DNA from: Pullulanibacillus sp. KACC 23026
Lineage (GTDB): Bacteria > Bacillota > Bacilli > Bacillales > Sporolactobacillaceae
Length of the DNA stretch: 64,000 nt
Assembly: GCF_029094525.1 (NCBI RefSeq)
Contig: NZ_CP119107.1
Location: 2,914,001 to 2,978,000, forward strand
Direction: 5' to 3'
The translations under genes were made by a program, and so were the position numbers. The notes beneath the pieces are model-generated. The model worked only from the letters and a program-made list of their open reading frames with translations. It had not been told where the DNA came from and ran no database searches. The number at the start of each line of letters is the position of its first letter. Position 1 is the stretch's first letter. This document shows, in pieces, positions 57,645 through 64,000 of this stretch.

Positions 57645-58700
57645 TTAATTGCTTATTTCTAATTCTCCTATTGAATCTTTAATCACTAATTGGCATGGAA
57701 TAAGAACTCGTCCTCGATCCCATTCTTCATTTAAAAGAATAGAAATTGCTAAGCTCCCCAACTGTTTTAGTGGCTGTAAAAGGGTACTTATGGAGACTTT
57801 TAACATGGACTCAAATGGGATATTACCTGAAGCGACAAAGGATAGATCTTTAGGAATGTGAATCCCCTTCTCCGCTAAGACTTCAAGCATGACATGAGAA
57901 GAAGTATAATCGGCAGTGAAAATTGCGGTACATTTTGGATGACGGTCAATCCAGTCGCCAAATAAGTCCTTTGCATCCAAACGACATTCCGGCCTACCAA
58001 CAAACCAATCTTCAGAATAAACGATTCCATTTTCTTGAAACCCCTTAATAAAGGCATCTTTTCGATGATCATAATTCGAAAAGCCTTCTCTCAACCCCAA
58101 TAGCCCAATATTCTGATGTCCATTGTCTATTAAATATTGAATGGTCTCAATTGAAGCTGTATAGATATCGGAGTTAACACAAACAAAGGGACAATCTTTA
58201 AAATCCGAATTAAGGACAACAAACCTTTGACCTTCATCCCAAGCATGGATTAAAAACTCCAATTGATTTACCGAGGGAGTTACCACAATAAATCCATTAA
58301 GGTCAGGTGGATAACTCTCCTGAAATCCATTGTCGATAAATTGAATAACTCGACCTCTGCGATACACCTCCTCTCTTAACCCATCCATTAATTCTGAAAG
58401 AGCAGCGTAAACGCTTGAGAACGGGTGACACACCCAAACTTTTACCGGTAGTTGATCCGCCATATTGTTCGAAGTGATGGTTTGTGCAACGAAAGTTCCC
58501 TTTCCTTTTTGAGCTGTTAATACCCCTTCCAAAATCAGTTCATTAATAGCCCTATTCAAAGTACTCCAACTGCAATTATACTCCTGGCACAACGTATTAC
58601 GGCCAGGAAGGAGATCACCAGCTCTTAAGATTCCATTACCAATTTTATCTTTAATATCTTGCTTGATTTGGAAATAAGCAGGTGTAAATTTTTGTCCCAA
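57645..58700 (-). CDS. GntR/LacI-hybrid repressor (AraR-like architecture), TTG start
   Basis: 351 aa from the TTG at 58700, which follows AAGGAGGGAAC; the ATG further up has no site. The winged helix is FQIKQDIKDKIGNGILRAGD with CQEYNCSWSTLNRAINELIL, then a LacI-type domain from about residue 80. The architecture is that of AraR but the DNA-recognition region is different. It probably controls the second sulfatase downstream. The inducer is unknown. Confidence 0.88.
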   Translation of the reverse strand: MGQKFTPAYFQIKQDIKDKIGNGILRAGDLLPGRNTLCQEYNCSWSTLNRAINELILEGVLTAQKGKGTFVAQTITSNNMADQLPVKVWVCHPFSSVYAALSELMDGLREEVYRRGRVIQFIDNGFQESYPPDLNGFIVVTPSVNQLEFLIHAWDEGQRFVVLNSDFKDCPFVCVNSDIYTASIETIQYLIDNGHQNIGLLGLREGFSNYDHRKDAFIKGFQENGIVYSEDWFVGRPECRLDAKDLFGDWIDRHPKCTAIFTADYTSSHVMLEVLAEKGIHIPKDLSFVASGNIPFESMLKVSISTLLQPLKQLGSLAISILLNEEWDRGRVLIPCQLVIKDSIGELEISN

Positions 58701-58754
58701 ACTGTTCCCTCCTTTGTGGATTGAATTATGTTTTGAACCAGATCCATATCTCAA

Positions 58755-59318
58755 GGTTCATTCATAAAATTCTAATCGATTTAACTCTCTGAACTCCCCA
58801 CTCTTCAACCCTACTTTGATACATATATATCAATGTCGAGCGTAAAACATGTCAGTCCAAATACTTTAAAATACAATTTCCCGAATTCACTGTTTTACTT
58901 TATAAAAATCTCAAACCCTAATCTTTAAAAAATTCATAAAATTGTCATTAGTAAGCCTTTGGGTGATCGAATCTACAGAAAAATCACAACCGCTTACAAA
59001 AAAATCAAGTCTCAGTTTGCAAAAAGACAAAAAACTTTTGTAATTTAAATCAAAATCCTCTTGTGTGACCCCATGTAATGTTAGAATAGTTTCATATCAA
59101 ATAGGCTCAAGCCGCGCACTACTCATAAGCATGCAAAAAGCGTGCTCTTGATATCACTTTAAAATCAGTGACAACAAGAACACGCTATTGAGTCATTGGC
59201 TCTGGCTCTACAGATGTGAGCGAACCGTGGTATTTACTAGTCAGGAGTTCATGATCGTTTCCTAGTTTTGACTACCCTTAGAAAACCCTCAACAACTTCT
59301 GATCGAACAGAAGAAACC
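58755..59318. other. AT-rich intergenic region with one hairpin
   Basis: GCGTGCTCTTG (59140-59150) and CAAGAACACGC (59175-59185) form a stem with one mismatch. It is preceded by a run of A and could serve as a terminator for the sulfotransferase-like gene on the minus strand. I see no gene here. Confidence 0.5.
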
Positions 59319-60272
59319 TTAAGCCTTATTTTTTTCTGGAGGGTTTCTTTTTAATGTACCATAATTATTCAAGTACTCATCATACAATTTTTCAACGCGC
59401 TCATGAAAGCTGTTGGATTCAAAGTACTCTTGTGATTGCGTGCCTTCTAATGCAAGCAAATACAACTGTTTGACATCTTGACCAACCTGGTCATTTAAAA
59501 GAAAATCCTCTAAATTAGCATTACTGTTGCTTCTTTGCAAATTAGGATCAATGAATTCTTCTAGCTGTTGCTTTAACTTGACCTCATCCGCTGGCCAAGG
59601 AAGGTCTAATGTGGTAGAAATGCGTCTTAAGGCTTCGATCGGATTTCCAAAAAGCTCTTCGTAGGAAATGATGACGCGTTTGTCCCCAAATGTATCTCTT
59701 AAAGAAAAAAGCGTTCTGAGCTGCCACTGACGAAGCGCCCATGTCTCATCGCGGTCCCAAGCCCTTTTGTTAGAAGCCACGACATCAATCGGATTTCGAA
59801 TAATGATCACATGATGCGGCTCAGCGTTTAGCTCATTTAGAATATCCTTCCATAACTTTAGATAATCATTCGTACGGGGATCCTTCCAGCCCCAAACTGG
59901 TTTATCTAAGAAGGTCTCTTTCATATATTCTTTTAGTTCATTTTTTAAAGGACGTATTTTTTTACTTTTTTCATAGCCTTCTGGTGACGGCCGAAATGGC
60001 AGTTTTCCTCCAATTTTTTTATGAATGGTAAGAATTGGCTTATTTTCAAAGTACCCTTTCGGATTAGCTTTTTTTGCTTTAATAAACGGGTCATCCCCTA
60101 AATCCACACCCATAAAATTCAAAGCTCTCGTTAGAACCGATGTACCCGATCGACCATTTCCTAATACGAGTACCGCCTTCGTTCTAGGCAATTTCTCAGA
60201 CTTATTTAGAAATTTAGTCAAACCTACCGACTCTAGAAATCCGCTTCCCGTACTTTTAACTGTTTTAGACAA
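59319..60272 (-). CDS. sulfotransferase-family protein (P-loop)
   Basis: 317 aa. The 5'-phosphosulfate loop is GNGRSGTSVLTRALN (about residues 38-52) and the 3'-phosphate region is HVIIIRNPIDVVASNKRAW. This is the PAPS-dependent sulfotransferase fold, though many bacterial members with this pattern have no known acceptor. No signal peptide. It lies alone near the sulfatase genes, without a shared operon, so a functional link to them is only suggestive. The ribosome site AAGAAAGGGG precedes the ATG. Confidence 0.85.
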   Translation of the reverse strand: MSKTVKSTGSGFLESVGLTKFLNKSEKLPRTKAVLVLGNGRSGTSVLTRALNFMGVDLGDDPFIKAKKANPKGYFENKPILTIHKKIGGKLPFRPSPEGYEKSKKIRPLKNELKEYMKETFLDKPVWGWKDPRTNDYLKLWKDILNELNAEPHHVIIIRNPIDVVASNKRAWDRDETWALRQWQLRTLFSLRDTFGDKRVIISYEELFGNPIEALRRISTTLDLPWPADEVKLKQQLEEFIDPNLQRSNSNANLEDFLLNDQVGQDVKQLYLLALEGTQSQEYFESNSFHERVEKLYDEYLNNYGTLKRNPPEKNKA

Positions 60273-60887
60273 CTGTCTTGCCCCTTTCTTTCGTTAAATC
60301 AATGACATATGTAAGTATAAAGATAAGTTCTTAATATTTTATTAACACCCCCTAAGATTATTTCTTTTTGATAAAACACTGTGAAATGTTCAAGACGTAC
60401 ATTTTGTAATAGCGCATTGTCCAAAAAAGCATTTTTGTGGTAATGGCTGTAAACAACTTTGGTAATAGGAGAAACATTGAACATCCGTTAAAGGAACTTC
60501 CCCTCGCTATATTGAAAATTCTTATTATATTGGTTGAAACTTTCCAGAAAAAGTGGAAGAAGGAAGAGGCAAACCATAGATTTACTCTAGTTCACGTTTA
60601 CGATAATAGGGGATGTGATCGATTGGCAGCTTCACCGGAAACAATTAGAGATATTGAAAGATACAAGGTTATTAATTAATGATTATATAAGGAGAAACAT
60701 TTAATTCTAATAGAGCCTAAAAAAATAAAATCCCTCCATTTGTCGTTCTTTCACACCGGGGGGATTTCCACTATTTTGTAAAAAGATTCATTAAAAATTA
60801 TTTTACTCATTTAATTGGGATACAATTGAACAGGCCATGTCTAAGCCCCTCTGTTTTTAATGCACCAGTAAGAGATTTATTGCTGTT
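60273..60887. other. intergenic region with a weakly supported frame
   Basis: On the plus strand a frame at 60437-60679 has AGGAG before an ATT in frame (GGAGAAACATTGAACATCCG), so a start at ATT near 60475 is conceivable, but no family is recognised and no standard start is well placed. The rest is AT-rich, apart from the terminator at 60727. Confidence 0.3.
60727..60768 (-). terminator. terminator of the DgaE/DgaF-like operon
   Basis: On the minus strand AAATCCCCCC and GGAGGGATTT form a stem followed by TATTTTT. It lies about 120 bases after the aldolase stop codon. Confidence 0.6.
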
Positions 60888-61604
60888 TTATATCGTAACG
60901 CTTGGCAGCTTCCTAAGGAGTTCCTTTACATCTTCAAGTTTTGTATGACCCGTGACTGGATCAACAATTGAGGTGTAAACATGAGGGATCACTTCTTTAG
61001 CACCATTCTGTAAACAAACCTCCACCACGTCTCCAATCGTATTAGTATCAATTCCACCTGTTGGTTCAAATACATCGAGGCCATATTTAGCACCAGACTG
61101 AACCATTGCGGCAACTTCATCCAAGCAATAATTTCCCTTTATAGGAAAAAATTTAATCGATGGAACACCAATATCTGCAAGCATCGCTGCGGCCACATCT
61201 GTTGTCACAACCCCATAGTCCTTTTCACTCTTCGCTCCCGTTGAAATAATGACTTTTCCTGCTTCACCGCTTGGTCGAATCAGTGCATTAACCAGTGTAT
61301 GGGGGCTGTTTGCTTGTTTTAATGCTCCCAACGTATAACCAGCTGCGGGAAAGACCTGATTGACATGGGCAGGTCTTGTTTCAACAGAAACACGAATTAC
61401 TCTTTCCCATTGACTTGCATCGCCATTCCCCAGTCCTACTGATACCGCAATGCCAGCTTCTTGATAGGTATTTACTATTTCTACCGCTTCTTCATCGGTT
61501 GTAAAATCTTTCACCATTACACCAATTAAAACGTTTCCTTCCGTTATATCATTAATTTGTTTGGCATTTTCAAAATTCTTAGCTAAAACATTTAATCGAA
61601 TCAT
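60888..61604 (-). CDS. dgaF: DgaF-like 2-keto-3-deoxy-6-phosphogluconate aldolase-family protein
   Basis: 238 aa, a small TIM-barrel class I aldolase-like protein of the KDGP aldolase branch used with DgaE. Segments TGAKSEKDYGVVTTDVAA, IKFFPIKGNYCLDEVAAM and FEPTGGIDTNTIGDVV match the family; the expected Schiff-base lysine is probably in FFPIKG. It would cleave a 2-keto-3-deoxy-6-phospho sugar acid to pyruvate and glyceraldehyde 3-phosphate. Its start overlaps the stop of the DgaE-like gene by four bases (ATGA), so the pair is translationally coupled. Confidence 0.85.
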   Translation of the reverse strand: MIRLNVLAKNFENAKQINDITEGNVLIGVMVKDFTTDEEAVEIVNTYQEAGIAVSVGLGNGDASQWERVIRVSVETRPAHVNQVFPAAGYTLGALKQANSPHTLVNALIRPSGEAGKVIISTGAKSEKDYGVVTTDVAAAMLADIGVPSIKFFPIKGNYCLDEVAAMVQSGAKYGLDVFEPTGGIDTNTIGDVVEVCLQNGAKEVIPHVYTSIVDPVTGHTKLEDVKELLRKLPSVTI

Positions 61605-62713
61605 TTCTGATTACCTCCTAGAATTTCTTTTAACCGATTAACAATGATTACTTCTTGACCTTCCAAAAGCGGTCTTGGGTCAATATTAATGATGTTTAAA
61701 TTGGCATAATGATTACGAGTGTATATGGCTGGATTCCCAGATTCCAATTCATGAATTAATTGATAAGCCGAATATCCCGTTTGTTTTTCATCAATTGTCA
61801 GCTTAGCACGATAGATAGCGCGTCCCGCCTCATCTTGAACAATTGAGGCTGTCATCCCATTGACTTCTTCATTGACTCGTTTGCAGAGGGCCTCCATCCT
61901 TGAGAGCTGACTGTCCGCATCTGATTCTTTTTCATGATAATGCTGAATGGCTGCGAGGAGACCCATGATGCCTTCTTTACCAATTTTCATAGGTCGTCCG
62001 ACACCTTTATATTGCATCCGACAAGCTTTAATTAATTGTTTTTTTCCACAAATGAAACCTGATGTCGGCCCTTCTATTGCCTTGCCACCGCTATAAATAA
62101 CAAGATCCGCCCCTAATTGAATGTATTTCTTTAAATCCTCTTCAGCTGCCGCATCGACGATAACAGGCAGACCATATTCCCTTCCCACAGCCATCATATT
62201 TTCTAATGGCAGCATCCCCTTTTGAACGGCATGATGGGATTTAATATAGAAGAGACCTGCCGTATTTTCATTAATAGCTTGCTTAATATGGTCGATTTCA
62301 ACTTGGTTGCTTTGGCCCACTTCCACAACCTTTCCCCCGCCAATCGAAATCATTTGGGCGACTGGGGCACCAAAATTAACACTATGCCCTTTTTGGACAA
62401 TGATCTCAGTAGACACGTTTTTCACATTCGGGACTGTTTCAATTAAATTTAAATTCGTACCCGTTATAACAGCAGCTGTGGCAATTGCAATACCAGCTGC
62501 CGCTCCTGTTGTAGGGAGAGCATCCTCTGCTCCTGTGTATGGAGCAATGACTTCGCCTGCTTTTATATAGAGCTCTGAAATATCAACATAATCTTGAGAA
62601 GCTGATTGAAGTGCGGCCGCAACCGGGTTCGATACGGCGCTCGCTCCCAAGGCTGTCATTTTCCCACTCGCATTTATAATTTGACGTAATCCAAATTCTG
62701 TAAAAATGCTCAT
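61601..62713 (-). CDS. dgaE: DgaE-like PLP-dependent ammonia-lyase (SelA-related)
   Basis: 370 aa of the SelA-like fold type I PLP family. The expected PLP lysine is Lys211 in IYSGGKAIEGPTSGF; other family parts are INASGKMTALGASAVS near the start and VIVDAAAEEDLKKY, with the PLP-contacting aspartate. In Salmonella, DgaE dehydrates and deaminates D-glucosaminate 6-phosphate to 2-keto-3-deoxygluconate 6-phosphate. Here the aldolase is downstream and DUF4310/DUF4311 proteins are upstream, not the Dga PTS, so an amino sugar acid related to glucosaminate is likely but not certain. Confidence 0.85.
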   Translation of the reverse strand: MSIFTEFGLRQIINASGKMTALGASAVSNPVAAALQSASQDYVDISELYIKAGEVIAPYTGAEDALPTTGAAAGIAIATAAVITGTNLNLIETVPNVKNVSTEIIVQKGHSVNFGAPVAQMISIGGGKVVEVGQSNQVEIDHIKQAINENTAGLFYIKSHHAVQKGMLPLENMMAVGREYGLPVIVDAAAEEDLKKYIQLGADLVIYSGGKAIEGPTSGFICGKKQLIKACRMQYKGVGRPMKIGKEGIMGLLAAIQHYHEKESDADSQLSRMEALCKRVNEEVNGMTASIVQDEAGRAIYRAKLTIDEKQTGYSAYQLIHELESGNPAIYTRNHYANLNIINIDPRPLLEGQEVIIVNRLKEILGGNQK

Positions 62714-62906
62714 TTGTTAATGCCTCCAAATCTCATTTCAATAAAGAAAACTTAGTTAGCACAAGCCATTAGCAGAAGGCAGCCGCCTAATTGCACTTAT
62801 ACTTAGTTTCTAAACCTTTTTCCTGCGTCGAGTATCTGCCTTGCTAGATTTTATCTTTTTTAATGTATAAAATAGGGATGATTGACGTCAGCCCTTTTTT
62901 AAACAA

Positions 62907-63575
62907 TTAGTGAGTTACAATCGGAAAGATCACCCCAAGAATCATAGCACCAAGTATGGCCCCTCCTGCGATCGGCTTTTTAAAATAGTAGAAAATAGCC
63001 GCTCCTGCAATGGAACCAATACCAACTGGGACTGAAGCCGTTACCGCTGAAATAATAATAAGTGGACCGAGGTAACGTCCAGAAGCATTACCAGCCCCCA
63101 TCATGACGTCCGCTCCAAATGTTGACGCACGAGCTCCATCAATGGTAATTTTTCGAATTCCAATAATTATAAGACCAATAAGTGCGCCTAATATGGCCCC
63201 TGTCAGAATGGCTAAGGGAAATGAAACAATGGGGGCGGTGAAACCTGAACCTAGCATTAAGGCAGGAATACCAATTCCGACTCCCGTTTGTAAGGATCCG
63301 CCAATATCTAATATTCCGACTAGTGGACCTTCAAGAATCCTGGCAAATAGAAAACTGGCCCCGAATGCCGCTGCCGCTCCATAACTTCCACCTTTTATAC
63401 CAGCTTGAAGCATCGCAACTATAGCTATGTCATTGAAAGCGCCAACATGGTAGACATAATAAAGGTGAGTACCGGCAAATATACCTGCTGCAAGAGTCGC
63501 AACGAATACAACAAACGCCCATTCAGAATACCAAAAACCTGTTAGTTTTATTTCTTGTTCATCAGGCTGTATCAT
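62907..63575 (-). CDS. DUF4310-family membrane protein
   Basis: 222 aa with about six membrane segments. Family-like phrases are AAGIFAGTHLYYVYHVGAFND, FGADVMMGAGNASGRYLGPL and GIGSIAGAAIFYYFKKPIAG. DUF4310 is always found beside DUF4311 and DgaE/DgaF-type genes in my recollection and is thought to be a component of an unusual carbohydrate transporter. It starts directly after the DUF4311 stop, so the two are coupled. The 193 bases before the DgaE-like gene hold no gene. Confidence 0.85.
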   Translation of the reverse strand: MIQPDEQEIKLTGFWYSEWAFVVFVATLAAGIFAGTHLYYVYHVGAFNDIAIVAMLQAGIKGGSYGAAAAFGASFLFARILEGPLVGILDIGGSLQTGVGIGIPALMLGSGFTAPIVSFPLAILTGAILGALIGLIIIGIRKITIDGARASTFGADVMMGAGNASGRYLGPLIIISAVTASVPVGIGSIAGAAIFYYFKKPIAGGAILGAMILGVIFPIVTH

Positions 63576-64000
63576 CTATTTCACCTCAGTTCCAAAGAAT
63601 TGATGAAGCTGTTTCAGCCAACCTGGTGTGGAAATATGAATGCTATTAAGTAAGGTCACATCAAATGCTCGGAAAAAGCCGCTAAGTACAAATAATAGGA
63701 TAATAGCAGTCAGAAGTATTTTCGTAATGCGATTCCAGCCGCCATCATCAACCCCTTTACCAATCAATATTCCTAAAACAATACCTGGTACGGCATTTCC
63801 CATTATCATTTGAGCTAAGCCACCTAGTACAGTTCCCCAAGTCCCTGTACGTTTTCCGGCATCCATCGCAGCTGTCCAGAATACGATTGGCATTACAGGG
63901 TTAATTAGCCAGTTGGCGGCGGGAACTAATACTTGTGTCGCAACGTTTTGCATAGACGGTGGAATGGCCGCTGCTGTTGAGTTCAAAACAGTTACAACTA
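63576..64000 (-). CDS. DUF4311-family membrane protein, 5' end beyond the window
   Basis: Partial: the reading frame is open to the edge. The visible 141 codons have four or so membrane segments and a soluble C-terminus. PVMPIVFWTAAMDAGKRTGTWG and GNAVPGIVLGILIGKG resemble DUF4311, the partner of DUF4310. A DUF4312 gene and a glycine-rich SFCGS-type gene would be expected further upstream outside the window. Confidence 0.8.
   Translation of the reverse strand, partial: VVTVLNSTAAAIPPSMQNVATQVLVPAANWLINPVMPIVFWTAAMDAGKRTGTWGTVLGGLAQMIMGNAVPGIVLGILIGKGVDDGGWNRITKILLTAIILLFVLSGFFRAFDVTLLNSIHISTPGWLKQLHQFFGTEVK

Noticed and set aside
60437-60679. Plus-strand gene of 80 aa
   Set aside because: Codon content is plausible, and AGGAG stands before an in-frame ATT, but there is no family likeness and the standard start is badly placed. 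Left as a possibility only.

Overview
The window is a low-GC Firmicute chromosome segment, most like the order Bacillales. The support is AraR/LacI/GntR-type sugar regulation with CcpA-type cre sites, a T-box ahead of a BrnQ carrier, a LysM-3D wall hydrolase, a YjcZ-type mini-protein, strong AGGAGG ribosome binding sites and U-tailed terminators. It is mostly an accessory catabolic region, rich in sugar transporters and local regulators, with several broken genes, one insertion sequence and many palindromic repeats. I cannot name the genus from sequence alone.

Layout. 1-3.2 kb: a stop-broken DUF6398-like gene, an unknown 210-aa protein and an ACT-domain malic enzyme. 3.4-9.1 kb: two divergent units around a LacI-type regulator, a solitary HisD-family alcohol dehydrogenase on one side and an unknown 160-aa protein, a metallo-beta-lactamase-fold hydrolase and an MFS carrier on the other. 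Both carry two copies of the operator TGAATACGTATTCA, so they look like one catabolic regulon of unknown substrate. 9.4-13.6 kb: a serine hydrolase and a four-gene PspA/YbjQ-like operon. 13.6-17.9 kb: a decayed tract with a frameshifted receiver-like gene, a DUF2268 remnant, a 14-copy 52-bp array and a 7-copy 39-bp array.

17.9-36.4 kb is carbohydrate metabolism. An AraC regulator, a GPH symporter and an 800-aa unknown enzyme form one unit. The araB-araD-araA operon and divergent araR come next. Then follow a deletion-broken GH127 beta-L-arabinofuranosidase, a LacI-controlled ABC importer and a GH51 alpha-L-arabinofuranosidase with two AraR boxes. Together these would import arabino-oligosaccharides, release L-arabinose and convert it to D-xylulose 5-phosphate. 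36.6-39.8 kb holds an intact IS4-type element with a 9-bp target duplication, then fragments of a xylulokinase-like and a sugar-porter gene. 39.8-47.3 kb: an OFA-type carrier with its GntR regulator, a 3D-domain hydrolase, a second 52-bp array (13 copies), an MHS-family symporter and T-box-controlled brnQ.

48.2-58.7 kb is a sulfated-substrate locus: a sulfatase and ABC importer operon with two AACCGGTT boxes and a divergent LacI regulator, an MFS carrier, a second sulfatase and a GntR/LacI hybrid regulator. A sulfotransferase-like gene follows. 60.9-64 kb is an operon for a DgaE-like PLP enzyme, a DgaF-like KDPG aldolase and DUF4310/DUF4311 membrane proteins, cut by the window edge.

The most unusual signal is in the repeats. 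Two tandem arrays of unrelated sequence both have an exact 52-bp period. A third, dispersed four-hairpin element spaces its hairpins at 51-52 and 61-62 bp. The 39-bp array is a tandem amplification of a 28-bp palindromic element found singly elsewhere in the window.
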